DNA from: RCIO01 sp040880025
Lineage (GTDB): Bacteria > Pseudomonadota > Alphaproteobacteria > Rhizobiales > Rhizobiaceae
Reading direction: 5' to 3'
Assembly (NCBI GenBank): GCA_040880025.1
Contig: JBBDJD010000015.1
Span: forward strand, 1-64,000
Length of the DNA: 64,000 nucleotides
The notes beneath the pieces are model-generated. The model ran no database searches. It had not been told where the DNA came from and worked only from the letters and a program-made list of their open reading frames with translations. Shown in pieces: positions 50,754 through 59,356 of this stretch. Made by a program: the position numbers and the translations under genes. Numbering within the stretch: position 1 is the stretch's first letter; every line of letters starts with the position of its first letter.

Positions 50754-51779
50754 TCAGGGGCGGGGATCGTTCCAGTGAACCATCGGCAGACCGGCGACGG
50801 GACTGCGGAACCAGGGAATTCGTGCGCCGCGCAGCGAGCCGATGTAGACGTTCTTCAGATCCGGGCCGCCGAAGGTGACGCTGGCGAACCACGGCGCAAT
50901 GGCGCCGCCGCAGGCCAGCATGTGCTCCGGTGTCGCCTCGCCTCGCTCGAAGGCTTCGAACAGGCGTCGGCTGGGCTCGGGATTGTCGTCGTCGAGGATG
51001 ATGCGCAATTCGCCCTGCGGCGTGATGGCGAAGACGCGATCGCACATCACATGCGTGCCCCACAGATTGCCGTGAACGTCGAAGGCGATGCCGTCGATGA
51101 AGGCGCCATGGTCTTCCGGTCCATAGGTCTGGCGGTCGGACAACGAGCCATCCTCGCCGACGCGGAAGCGGATGATCCTGCGGGCCGTCGTCTCGACCGC
51201 GTAGAGCCATTCCTCGTTGGCATCGAGCCGCACCTCGTTGGTGAACGCGATGCCGGTGGCGACGGTACGCACCTCGTCGCCGTCGACCAGGACGATCGAG
51301 CCGTCGCGGATCAGCGAGCGGGCGGCGTCCATCCAGTTCTTTATCTGGGTCGATACGGTAATCCAGAGCCGGTCCTTCGAGTCACGCAGCACGAAATTGA
51401 CCTTGCCGATCGGCTTGCCGTCGATCCTGTCGATCAGAACTTTGGTGTCGCCGTCGCGCGTCATCAGCTCCAGGCAGTCGGTGCCGAAATTGGAAATGTA
51501 GATCGAACCGTCGCGGGCGAAGGCGAGACCGTTGGGGAGCGTCCCCTCGGTAAAGCGCTTCGTCTCGTCGGTGGCGCTCTCGAAAGCGTTCACATGGCTT
51601 TGGGAAATCAGCTTCTGCGAGCCGTCCGGCCTGATGTGCATGACGCCCGAGCGGGCGTCCGCCGCCCACAGGCTGCCGTCGCGCTCGGCCAGAATGCATT
51701 CGGGCCGCTGCAGGTCGTGGCCGACATACCGGATGTCGTCCTTGGCGACCGTGAAACCGTCGATAGGATTGGCGCCCAT
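50754..51779 (-). CDS. SMP-30/gluconolactonase/LRE family hydrolase
   Basis: The 341-residue six-bladed propeller protein has RPECILAERDGSLWAADARS with a metal-binding Glu early, TGIAFTNEVRLDANEEWLYA in the middle, and FIDGIAFDVHGNLWGTHVMC with the catalytic Asp late. Family members hydrolyse sugar or other lactones with a divalent metal. It is the last gene of the catabolic cluster transcribed from 58.9 kb, two bases after the OsmC stop. This suggests that a lactone is an intermediate of that pathway. Confidence 0.85.
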   Translation of the reverse strand: MGANPIDGFTVAKDDIRYVGHDLQRPECILAERDGSLWAADARSGVMHIRPDGSQKLISQSHVNAFESATDETKRFTEGTLPNGLAFARDGSIYISNFGTDCLELMTRDGDTKVLIDRIDGKPIGKVNFVLRDSKDRLWITVSTQIKNWMDAARSLIRDGSIVLVDGDEVRTVATGIAFTNEVRLDANEEWLYAVETTARRIIRFRVGEDGSLSDRQTYGPEDHGAFIDGIAFDVHGNLWGTHVMCDRVFAITPQGELRIILDDDNPEPSRRLFEAFERGEATPEHMLACGGAIAPWFASVTFGGPDLKNVYIGSLRGARIPWFRSPVAGLPMVHWNDPRP

Positions 51780-51780
51780 C

Positions 51781-52272
51781 TCAGATCTCCTTCCAGCCGT
51801 CGGCGGTCTTCATGCGATGACGAATGGTGTTCTGGCGGCCGAGTGCCTGCTCGATGAAGCAGCCCTTCTTGGCGGTCTCGATCAACTCGATCACCTTCGC
51901 CTCCTCCGAAGGGCTGTCGATGAGTACATCGATCTCGAATGCGCGCGGCGCGGTCTCGTAGACACGACCCACAGCCTGCCAGTTCCACTGTACGCGTGTC
52001 TCGACTCGCAGATCGTCGATCTTCACGCCCAGCCGTTTCGCAAAGGCGCGAATCTGGGTCATGATGCAGCCGGTCAGGCCGCCAACGAACAGCGCCAGCG
52101 GCGGTGGCGCACTGGCGTCGCCGCCGTGAAAGGAACCTTCGTCGGTGGCGAGCGCGAACGGCCCTTCGGCGAAGGGCAGCGACATCCTGACTTCAAGCTC
52201 GTTGCGCATCTTGCCGACGGCGCTGCCTGTGCAGTCGAACTGGACGACGGCCTTGTCTTGAACCTCGGCCAT
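51781..52272 (-). CDS. OsmC family protein
   Basis: The 163-residue protein has the OsmC-like fold. ALFVGGLTGCIMTQIRAFAK holds the first Cys, and TAKKGCFIEQALG the second. Classical OsmC/Ohr proteins reduce organic hydroperoxides with such a pair, but others in catabolic operons have unknown roles. Its ATG (52270-52272) shares its first transcribed base with the end of the 313-bp element. The best Shine-Dalgarno (AAGG) lies inside that element. Confidence 0.85.
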   Translation of the reverse strand: MAEVQDKAVVQFDCTGSAVGKMRNELEVRMSLPFAEGPFALATDEGSFHGGDASAPPPLALFVGGLTGCIMTQIRAFAKRLGVKIDDLRVETRVQWNWQAVGRVYETAPRAFEIDVLIDSPSEEAKVIELIETAKKGCFIEQALGRQNTIRHRMKTADGWKEI

Positions 52273-52584
52273 TAGAGCGCACCTTGCCTAAATGGTATCG
52301 TTTGAGCGCCGGGATTTTGGGCGCCGGCAAGGAGCGAGACGCGACGCGGTGCAAGCACCGTTAGCGGCGCGCGACGATGTCCGGGGGACGAAAGACCAAG
52401 CTGAAACGATTGCAGTTTCTGATTTTCTATCATTTTCTTGCTCGATCCCGACTTGGTGTGCTTTTCCGCTTCGGTCTTCGTCAAAATCCTCGCACGATAT
52501 TCATATCGCGCTTGCGGTTTTTCCTCGCCGACACGAAAAACCCCTGCCATCAAACTGCTCCCATTTAGCCAAGGTGCGCTCTAA
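52272..52584. mobile_element. 313-bp MITE-like element with 24-bp terminal inverted repeats
   Basis: The left end begins TTAGAGCGCACCTTG. The right end is its reverse complement over 24 bases with a single mismatch (left 52272-52295, right 52561-52584). The inside has no convincing gene on either strand, and a short frame on the minus strand seems accidental. The A/T-richer centre differs from the flanking genes. The size and ends are those of a non-autonomous transposable element. No clear target duplication is seen. Confidence 0.8.
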
Positions 52585-53519
52585 AACTTCACCCTGTCGC
52601 CGCCCTTCAGCGCCAGCATCTCGCGCGCCTCGGCCGGTGTCGCGATGCCATGGCCGAGCTCCTCCAGGATTTTCCTGATCTTGGCCACCTGCTCGGCATT
52701 CGACTTCGCCAGTTGGCCCTTGCCGATATGCAGCGAGTCTTCCAGGCCGACGCGAACATGGCCGCCGAGCAGAGCCGCCTGGGTGATGAGCGGCATCTGA
52801 TAGCGGCCCGCCGCCAGCACCGACCAGACATAATCGTCGCCAAACAGCCGGTCGGCGGTTTGCTTCATGAACTGGACGTTTTCGGTTTCGGCGCCGATGC
52901 CGCCAAGGATGCCGAAGATCGACTGGACGAGGAATGGCGGCTTGATCAGCCCCTGATCGACGAAATGCGCCAGATTGTAGAGGTGGCCGATATCGTAGCA
53001 CTCGTGCTCGAAACGTGTTCCGCAGCCTTCGCCGAGATGCTTGAGGATGTAGGCGATGTCGCGAAAGGTGTTGCGGAAGATGAAGTCGTCGCTGGCTTCC
53101 AGGAACGGCTTTTCCCAGTCGTGCTTCCACTCGGAGTATTTGTTCGCCAGCGGGTGAAGGGCGAAATTCATCGAGCCCATGTTGAGCGAGCAAAGCTCCG
53201 GTTCCGCCTTCAGCGGGGCGGCGAGCCGCTGCTCGATGGTCATGCCCAGCCCGCCGCCGGTGGTGATGTTCACCACCGCGTCAGTCGCCTGCTTGATGCG
53301 TGGCAGGAACTGCATGAAGACGGCCGGATCGGGCGTCGGCTTGCCGGTTTCAGGATCGCGGGCGTGAAGGTGGATAATCGACGCGCCAGCCTCAGCCGCC
53401 TCGATCGACTGATGGGCGATCTCGTCGGGCGTGACCGGCAGCGCATCCGACATCGTCGGCGTATGCACGCCACCGGTGACGGCGCAGGTGATGATGACCT
53501 TGTCGTTCTTGCGGGCCAT
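52581..53519 (-). CDS. BKACE family (3-keto-5-aminohexanoate cleavage enzyme-like) protein
   Basis: The 312-residue TIM-barrel protein starts MARKNDKVIITCAVTGGVHT. The zinc histidines are in ASIIHLHARDPETGKP, and the C-terminal half has LGGHVRVGLEDSLHIGKGQL, both typical of BKACE enzymes. The family condenses a beta-keto acid with acetyl-CoA to give acetoacetate and a new CoA ester; the beta-keto acid differs between members. Its stop codon TAG is the first base triplet of the 313-bp element. It is part of the catabolic cluster. Confidence 0.9.
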   Translation of the reverse strand: MARKNDKVIITCAVTGGVHTPTMSDALPVTPDEIAHQSIEAAEAGASIIHLHARDPETGKPTPDPAVFMQFLPRIKQATDAVVNITTGGGLGMTIEQRLAAPLKAEPELCSLNMGSMNFALHPLANKYSEWKHDWEKPFLEASDDFIFRNTFRDIAYILKHLGEGCGTRFEHECYDIGHLYNLAHFVDQGLIKPPFLVQSIFGILGGIGAETENVQFMKQTADRLFGDDYVWSVLAAGRYQMPLITQAALLGGHVRVGLEDSLHIGKGQLAKSNAEQVAKIRKILEELGHGIATPAEAREMLALKGGDRVKF

Positions 53520-53566
53520 GTTCGGTTCCTTGATCCTAATTGCAGGCTTTTCCCGGTGGCCGGGGT

Positions 53567-54499
53567 CTACCGGGGTTTGACGATGCGGTTGGAAAGCGTG
53601 CCTATCTTCTCGATGGTCAGTTCGATCAGGTCGTCCGGCTGGATCCATCTGCCGGTCTCCAGACCGCAGCCGGTGCCGACCGTGCCGGAGCCTATGATCT
53701 CACCGGGAGACAGCGTTTCGGATCGCGACAGGAACGAGACGATGTCGGCGAAGGAGTGGTGCATGGCGCGCGAATTGCCGCCGCCCCAGCGTTCGCCGTT
53801 GACGCGCACCTCCATGTCGAGCGCGGCCGGGTGATCCACCTCGTCGGCGGTGAGAATATAGGGGCCAAGAATGTTGCCGGTGTCGAAATCCTTGCCCTTG
53901 GCCGGGCCGAGCTGGCCGGCCATTTCCTTCACCTGCGCGTCTCGGGCGGACATGTCGTTGTAGATCGTGTAGCCGAAGACATGCTCCATCGCGCTTTCGG
54001 CGGAAATGTCGACGCCGCCCTTGCCGATGACGATCGCCAGTTCGAGTTCGAAATCCATCAGCGCCGAATAGCCCGGCCAGATGGTGTTCTGGCCGTGACC
54101 TATGACCGAAAGGTGATTGCATTTGTAGTAGATCGGTTGCTGGAACCAGATTTCGGGAATGTCGTAGGTCTTGCCGGTCATTTTTCCGGCCTGCGCGGAC
54201 GAGTTGCGCAGATGCTCCTCGAAGACGAGGCAGTCGCGCAGCCGCACCGGGCGGGGGATCGGCGCCCGGAACGTTGCATCCGCCGTCAGCAGAAGCGCTT
54301 CGTGGGGTGGGGCTTGTGCAAGCAAACGCGCCTCGTCGAGTGCGGCCGGACCGCCTTCGATGAGCGTCTGCATGGACCCGAAACCGAGACCGGCCTTTCC
54401 CGCAATCTTTGCGGCAACGGCGAGGTCGAGCAGCGTGTCGTCGTCCAGGGCCGCGACGACGCGATCCGAACCCTCATGAGTGATCGTGGCCAACCGCAT
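53567..54499 (-). CDS. Fumarylacetoacetate hydrolase family protein
   Basis: The 310-residue protein (MRLATITHEGSDRVVAALDD) has the FAH C-terminal barrel. Metal ligands are visible in MDFELELAIVIGKGGVDISA. The active region continues with GYTIYNDMSARDAQVKEMAG, and DTGNILGPYILTADEV follows. The family includes acylpyruvate hydrolases, decarboxylases and dehydratases of catabolic pathways. It starts 4 bases after the cyclase gene and ends 47 bases before BKACE. Confidence 0.88.
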   Translation of the reverse strand: MRLATITHEGSDRVVAALDDDTLLDLAVAAKIAGKAGLGFGSMQTLIEGGPAALDEARLLAQAPPHEALLLTADATFRAPIPRPVRLRDCLVFEEHLRNSSAQAGKMTGKTYDIPEIWFQQPIYYKCNHLSVIGHGQNTIWPGYSALMDFELELAIVIGKGGVDISAESAMEHVFGYTIYNDMSARDAQVKEMAGQLGPAKGKDFDTGNILGPYILTADEVDHPAALDMEVRVNGERWGGGNSRAMHHSFADIVSFLSRSETLSPGEIIGSGTVGTGCGLETGRWIQPDDLIELTIEKIGTLSNRIVKPR

Positions 54500-54503
54500 C
54501 GCA

Positions 54504-55280
54504 TCAATCCTCGAAGATCGCGACGGCGCGGGTGAAACCGGCCGAAGCGTCCTTGATCTTGTAGGGGAAGCAGGCGATCTCGTAGCCGGTGGGTGGCAGC
54601 TGGTCGAGATTGGCCAGTTTCTCGATGTGGCCGTAGCCGATCTCCATGCCGGCCCGGTGCCCCTCCCAGATGATCGAGGGGTCGCCGGTTTCAGCAAATC
54701 TTTTCGCCGTGAAGATGAAAGGCGCATCCCAGCTCCAGGCGTCCGTTCCGGTGATGCGGACGCCGCGCTCGAGCAAATAGAGCGTCGCTGCGCGCCCCAT
54801 GCCGCAGCCGGAACCCACATAATCGGGCTGGCCGTAGCGGGCGCCTGCCGATGTGTTGACCACCACAATGTCGAGCGGGCGCAGCTCGTGCCCAATGCGC
54901 TTCAACTCGGCCTCGACATCGGTGGCGGTCGCGACATAGCCGTTCTCGAAATGACGGAAATCGAGCTTGACGCCGGGATTGTAGCACCACTCCAGCGGCA
55001 TCTCGTCGATGGTCATGGCGGGCTCGCCGCCGTTCATGGTCGAGGCGAAATGCCAGGGCGCATCGAGGTGCGTGCCGTTGTGGGTGGAAATGCGAAGCTG
55101 CTCAACAGCCCAGCCTTCGCCATTGGGCAATTGATCCTTCGTCATGCCCGGGAAGAAGGAAAGAACCTGGTCCGCAGTCGCCTGGTGGTCGAGATAGGCG
55201 ATCTCGGGCAGCGCCATCGGCGGATCGGATGCGATGCCGGTTTCGAGCGGAACGGACAGGTCGACGATACGTCTGGGCAC
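54504..55280 (-). CDS. Cyclase family metal-dependent hydrolase (kynurenine formamidase-like)
   Basis: The 258-residue protein begins with PRRIVDLSVPLETG. It carries the family metal motif STHNGTHLDAPWHF (HxGTHxDxPxH) and a later EGHRAGMEIGYGHIEKLANL segment. Related enzymes hydrolyse formylkynurenine, isatin or other amides and lactones. The start is GTG 55280, with GAGGAG 7 bases upstream; a TTG at 55331 inside dctM is less likely. It sits between the transporter genes and the FAH gene. Confidence 0.87.
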   Translation of the reverse strand: MPRRIVDLSVPLETGIASDPPMALPEIAYLDHQATADQVLSFFPGMTKDQLPNGEGWAVEQLRISTHNGTHLDAPWHFASTMNGGEPAMTIDEMPLEWCYNPGVKLDFRHFENGYVATATDVEAELKRIGHELRPLDIVVVNTSAGARYGQPDYVGSGCGMGRAATLYLLERGVRITGTDAWSWDAPFIFTAKRFAETGDPSIIWEGHRAGMEIGYGHIEKLANLDQLPPTGYEIACFPYKIKDASAGFTRAVAIFED

Positions 55281-55290
55281 GGCGGTCTCC

Positions 55291-56604
55291 TCAACGGCCA
55301 AGGGGAAAGGTTGCGAGTGTCGGGAAGACAAGCACCAGGATGAGAACGAAGGCCATCATCAGGGCGAAGGGGGCGGCGCCACGGAAGATCTCACCTAAGG
55401 TAATGCTGTCGTCGTCGAGCGTGGATTTGATGACGAATACCGATATGCCGAATGGCGGGGTGAGCAGGCCGATCTCGACCGCGATCACGGTGACGATGCC
55501 GAACCAGACAAGGTCGACGCCCATGGGCTGTATGACAGGCAGCATCAGCGGCACCAGGATCAGCATGATGGAGCCCGAATCCAGGATCGTGCCCATGGCG
55601 ATGACCAGCAGCACATAGGCGATGATCACGCCCCAGAAGCCGATATCGGCGGTTGCGACAAATACGCCGAACTCGTTTGGAACGCCCGACAGCGCCAACA
55701 TGCGCGAATACATCTGCGCGGCAATGATGAGAAAGCAGACCGAGGCCGTGACGAGGCCGGTATCGGTCAAGACGTCCCAGAAATTGGACAGAGTGAGTGC
55801 CCGGCGGGCAAGGCCGATGATGATGGCGCCGAGACAACCGACTGCGCCCGCCTCGATCGGGGTGAAGAAGCCTGTGTAAATCCCGCCCAGCACCAGCATG
55901 ATGAGGGCGGCGATGGGCAGGCCCTTCGCAGCCATTTCGCGCGCCGACAGGTCATGCTCGGTGTCGCCGGACAAGTTCTCGCCTATGAATGACGGCCAGA
56001 AATAGGCCATCGAAACGACGCCGGTGGCAAACACGATCGCCAAGAGTATGCCCGGAATGACGCCGGCAATGAACAAGTCGCCGACCGACTGTTCGGTGAG
56101 CAGGCCGTACAGGATCAGCAAAAGGCTCGGAGGGATCAGCATGCCCAGCACCGAAGAGCCGGCGACAACGCCAACCGAGAATTTCTTGGTGTAGCCGTGG
56201 CGGACCATCTCCGGCACGGCGAGGCGGGTGAAGACGGCTGCCGATGCAATCGATATGCCGGTGATTGCCGCGAATATCGCATTGGCTGCGACGGTCGAGA
56301 CACCAAGGCCACCGCGCAGGCGGCGGAAGAGCTGGTTGGCGACGTCGTATGCGTCACGGCCCAACCCCGTCACCGAGACCAGGAAGCCCATCAGCACGAA
56401 CAGCGGAACAACGCCGAAGAAATAGGACGAGATGGTTTCCGACGCCGCCAGCGCCAGCAATTTGCCGGCGAGAAGCGGAGAACCCTTGATCATCCACACG
56501 CCGACATAGGAACACAGCATGAGCGCTATCGGCACCCAGAGGCCGGCATAGACCAGCACGACCATGGCGCCGAGCGTGGCGATGCCGATTTCGAACGACG
56601 TCAT
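55291..56604 (-). CDS. dctM: TRAP transporter large permease subunit (DctM)
   Basis: The 437-residue protein has about 12 membrane segments and the DctM landmarks ATLGAMVVLVYAGLWVPIAL, AAVFTRLAVPEMVRHGYTKK and FGIVTVIAVEIGLLTPPFGI. It forms the Na+-driven channel with DctQ. ATG 56604 overlaps the dctQ stop. Together with dctP and dctQ it forms a complete TRAP system for uptake of an organic acid. Confidence 0.95.
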   Translation of the reverse strand: MTSFEIGIATLGAMVVLVYAGLWVPIALMLCSYVGVWMIKGSPLLAGKLLALAASETISSYFFGVVPLFVLMGFLVSVTGLGRDAYDVANQLFRRLRGGLGVSTVAANAIFAAITGISIASAAVFTRLAVPEMVRHGYTKKFSVGVVAGSSVLGMLIPPSLLLILYGLLTEQSVGDLFIAGVIPGILLAIVFATGVVSMAYFWPSFIGENLSGDTEHDLSAREMAAKGLPIAALIMLVLGGIYTGFFTPIEAGAVGCLGAIIIGLARRALTLSNFWDVLTDTGLVTASVCFLIIAAQMYSRMLALSGVPNEFGVFVATADIGFWGVIIAYVLLVIAMGTILDSGSIMLILVPLMLPVIQPMGVDLVWFGIVTVIAVEIGLLTPPFGISVFVIKSTLDDDSITLGEIFRGAAPFALMMAFVLILVLVFPTLATFPLGR

Positions 56605-57179
56605 TCGCCGGTCCCCGCAGCCGCATCGGGGTATGCCAGGTTCCAGAGCGCGATCACCGCCTGGATCGCGATCTGCACCATGAGCGCCGCGCAGCCAACG
56701 AGGATGACGAGCTTCACCGGCCACTCCGGCGCCGTGAAGTCTCCCACGGTGCCGAGATAGGTGCCACGTTCCCAGGACTTCTCGAACAATGGCAGGCTGG
56801 CGGAAAAGATGAACCAGATCAGCGCCAGCGCGGCGAGCGAATAGAGCAGGTCGACGGCAAAGCGCATGCGTGGCGATACGCGCTCGAGCAAGTTGAGAAA
56901 CGTGTCCGTGCGCGTGAAGCGGCCCATGCGGAAGGCCTGCGAGACCTGCAGGAACACGATGGCCACGATCGACATCGAGACGATCTCGGGCACGCCCGAT
57001 ATGGGGGCCAAAAACAGCTCGCGGCCGATGACGTCAACGTTGACCAGCACCACCAGACCAAGGATCAGCAGGGTGCCGATCACGTTGAGCGTGGTGGAAA
57101 TGGCGTCGGCCACGGCGCGCATGCGTTTGGCTGCGGCGGAGCCGCCGCGTGGCGGCCCCGCTGTCGTATCGGAAGTCAT
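56601..57179 (-). CDS. dctQ: TRAP transporter small permease subunit (DctQ)
   Basis: The 192-residue protein has four membrane segments. The DctQ pattern is seen in VNVDVIGRELFLAPISGVPE and in the later ALALIWFIFSASLPLFEKSW. It connects the solute-bound DctP to the DctM channel. It lies 15 bases after dctP and overlaps dctM by four bases. Confidence 0.92.
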   Translation of the reverse strand: MTSDTTAGPPRGGSAAAKRMRAVADAISTTLNVIGTLLILGLVVLVNVDVIGRELFLAPISGVPEIVSMSIVAIVFLQVSQAFRMGRFTRTDTFLNLLERVSPRMRFAVDLLYSLAALALIWFIFSASLPLFEKSWERGTYLGTVGDFTAPEWPVKLVILVGCAALMVQIAIQAVIALWNLAYPDAAAGTGE

Positions 57180-57194
57180 GGCGGAAGCTGGATC

Positions 57195-58262
57195 CTATTC
57201 CTGATCCCAATTGCGCACCGGCTTGCCGCCGGCCGCACGGACGGCTTCCAGATAGGCGCCGAGGATTTCGGTCCCAGGCTTGCCTTCGCTGTCGACCTGT
57301 TTGGCCCAGGTCTGGGCGACATTGTCCATTCCGTCAGCCCATTGCTTACGGAAGGCCTCATCGACGTCGATGACGGTGGCGCCTTGCGACGCCATCGCCT
57401 CGAGCCCGGCGGTGACCGCCTTGTCGAGATCGTCGAGATAGGCTGTCTTGTAGGTGTCGGCGGCCGACTTCAGCGCATTTTGAACCGCTTCGGGCAGGCC
57501 GTCATACCAGTCCTTGTTGGCGGCGATCGCACCGGCATACTGTGCGCCGAAACCGACCTTGGTGATGTAGGGCGCGACCTCGTGCAGCTTGCCGGGCAGG
57601 GCGGCGGTGGCGAAGACGATGACACCATCGTAAACGCCAGTCTTGATCTCGTTGTAGTAGGTGGTGAGATTTCCCGAGACGCCGACCGCGCCCGTGCCGG
57701 CGAGCCAGTTCACCGCCGGTCCCGGCGCGCCTATCTTCTTGCCTTCGAGGTCGGCGATCGAGTTGACCGGGAAAGTGGTCATCAAAAGATAGTCGTCAAT
57801 GGCGATCGGACCGCCGAGATATTCGAGCCCGTTTTCCTCCCAAGTGATCTTCATCTTCGGGTCGGAGGCATGGAGTTCGTCGATCACATCGACGACCAGC
57901 CGCGGGTCGCTCGAAACGAAGGGCGTAAAGTAGGTCACGTTCTGCAGCGACAGCTTGGCCGGATCGAAGACGGACGAGATGCCGCCGACCTCGGCGAGCC
58001 CTTCCTCGACTGCCTCGAGCTCATCGCCGACCTTGGCCAGCGAACCGCCCACCTGCTCGTCCCAGTTGATCGTGTAGTCGGTGCCTTCGAGTTGTTTGTT
58101 GACCTCCGGCATGAAGACTTCCTGGGCGAGCCGCACCCAGCGGAAGACCGGCGGATGGCCGGCGACATAGGTTGCGTCGATCGTTTCGGCCTGAACCGCC
58201 GTGGCCGAGCCCATAGCCATGGCAGCCAGAATTGCTGCTGTCGTCAGAGGTTTTACGAACAT
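57195..58262 (-). CDS. dctP: TRAP transporter substrate-binding protein (DctP)
   Basis: The 355-residue precursor has a signal peptide (MFVKPLTTAAILAAMAMGSA, cut near VQA). The periplasmic two-lobe binding fold includes LEGKKIGAPGPAVNWLAGTG and ALPGKLHEVAPYITKVGFGA. DctP binds the substrate and hands it to DctQM. The Arg that usually salt-bridges a carboxylate is not at its common sequence spot, so the ligand class is not obvious. It follows the tetR gene by 30 bases. Confidence 0.93.
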   Translation of the reverse strand: MFVKPLTTAAILAAMAMGSATAVQAETIDATYVAGHPPVFRWVRLAQEVFMPEVNKQLEGTDYTINWDEQVGGSLAKVGDELEAVEEGLAEVGGISSVFDPAKLSLQNVTYFTPFVSSDPRLVVDVIDELHASDPKMKITWEENGLEYLGGPIAIDDYLLMTTFPVNSIADLEGKKIGAPGPAVNWLAGTGAVGVSGNLTTYYNEIKTGVYDGVIVFATAALPGKLHEVAPYITKVGFGAQYAGAIAANKDWYDGLPEAVQNALKSAADTYKTAYLDDLDKAVTAGLEAMASQGATVIDVDEAFRKQWADGMDNVAQTWAKQVDSEGKPGTEILGAYLEAVRAAGGKPVRNWDQE

Positions 58263-58292
58263 GTTTTCCTCCCTTGTTCGTGTTGGTCGTCT

Positions 58293-58949
58293 TCAGGTCT
58301 TGTGCATGAGAGCGCTGATGCCGCCGCTGGCAAAGGCGACGGCATAGCCGACAAGCGTATCGGTATCGGGGTTGTCGTATTGACCGTCGGCGAGGCCGTC
58401 GGCGCGCCGCTCGAGCCCTACCGTTGACATGCCGGCGGCAAGCGTCAGGAGATAGGCACGGATGGCCGCGCTTACGCTCATCTCCGGTTCCAGCATGCGG
58501 AAGGCCGCGATGAAGCGTCGCGCAATCAGGTCGTAGTTCTCGCTGATCACGCGCTTGGCCAGCCGGTCGGTCGAGTTGGTGTGGACGGCAAGAAGCTTCA
58601 CATAGGCGAAACCGCTGCGATTGGCGTCGCGCCCCAGTTCGATGGCCGGTCGCAGAAAGGCGTCCACGATCTCCTCGAGCTGCGGAGAGCCGCGCTCGAG
58701 AAGTTCGTCAAGCCGACGTGCGCGCTCATCATTGATGGCGCTGGCGCGGCGACCCACGACCGCGATCATCAGCCCTTCCTTGGAACCGAAATAGTAGGCG
58801 ATCATCGCCTGGTTAACGCCAGCCTCGCGCGCGATGGCGCGCATCGAAGCGCCGCCATACCCGAACTCGGCGAACGCCAATTCGGCGGCATCGAGGATTG
58901 CGATGCGGACATCGCTTTCAGCGTGCGGGCGTGCCAGCGTGGTTTCCAA
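58293..58949 (-). CDS. TetR family transcriptional regulator
   Basis: The 218-residue protein has the TetR helix-turn-helix: IAILDAAELAFAEFGYGGAS, then MRAIAREAGVNQAMIAYYFG and SKEGL. The C-terminal ligand domain resembles the RutR/AcrR-like group with CTD. The start is TTG 58949, supported by GGAGG 6 bases upstream. It is the first gene of the cluster down to 50.75 kb. A 14-bp near-palindrome lies 17 bases upstream, so it likely represses itself and the operon until a pathway compound binds. Confidence 0.9.
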   Translation of the reverse strand: METTLARPHAESDVRIAILDAAELAFAEFGYGGASMRAIAREAGVNQAMIAYYFGSKEGLMIAVVGRRASAINDERARRLDELLERGSPQLEEIVDAFLRPAIELGRDANRSGFAYVKLLAVHTNSTDRLAKRVISENYDLIARRFIAAFRMLEPEMSVSAAIRAYLLTLAAGMSTVGLERRADGLADGQYDNPDTDTLVGYAVAFASGGISALMHKT

Positions 58950-58966
58950 CGATTTCCTCCCAGCTC

Positions 58967-58980
58967 GTTAAACGTTTGAC
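58967..58980. promoter_or_regulatory. Probable TetR-family operator
   Basis: GTTAAACGTTTGAC is a 14-bp palindrome with one mismatched pair and a perfect AAACGTTT centre. It lies 17 bases upstream of the regulator's start codon. Size, symmetry and position fit a TetR-type operator. Confidence 0.6.
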
Positions 58981-59152
58981 TAATTGGGAGATGGAGTCAA
59001 GGGGCGGCATAGGGAGGGGCCGCGGCTTCCGGCGGGAAGGCGGCTATCGCAGGCGCGGCAGACGCCAATAGGAGCGCAGGACAATAGTATTCGTCTCAGG
59101 CTCCGATCTCCGATAGAGCTATCGCTGAGCGTCGGAAACCAGGGAGGAAGCA

Positions 59153-59296
59153 ATGCGAGCTGTCTTGACCGTTGCCATCATCACAATGGCGCTAACGGCG
59201 TTCGCCAACGCGCATGGCGGCGGCTGTAGAAAGAGTTCGCCTGCCGGCCAGTGCTGCCACATGGACAACAGTGTGGGCCGGGTCCACTGTCACTGA
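59153..59296 (+). CDS. 47-residue secreted Cys/His-rich protein
   Basis: ATG 59153, with AGGGAGGA 5 bases upstream, encodes a signal peptide (MRAVLTVAIITMALTAFANA). After it come about 27 mature residues beginning HGGGCRKSSPAG, then QCCHMDNSVGRVHCH. The HGGG start and the CH...HCH end match the pattern of small YHYH-type cysteine/histidine domains (HGGG-x-GCH-x-GGYHCH). A metal-binding role is plausible but unproven. It stands alone between the divergent tetR gene and tRNA-Glu. Confidence 0.7.
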   Translation: MRAVLTVAIITMALTAFANAHGGGCRKSSPAGQCCHMDNSVGRVHCH

Positions 59297-59356
59297 GAGC
59301 GGCGGCTGCGATGTGTCAATCGCGGCCGGATGGCTGAATGATTTCGCCGAAGTAGC

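Noticed and set aside
52292..52678. Open frames inside and across the 313-bp element
   Set aside because: They run out through the terminal repeats into neighbouring genes and have no start site or domain; better explained as a non-coding element.
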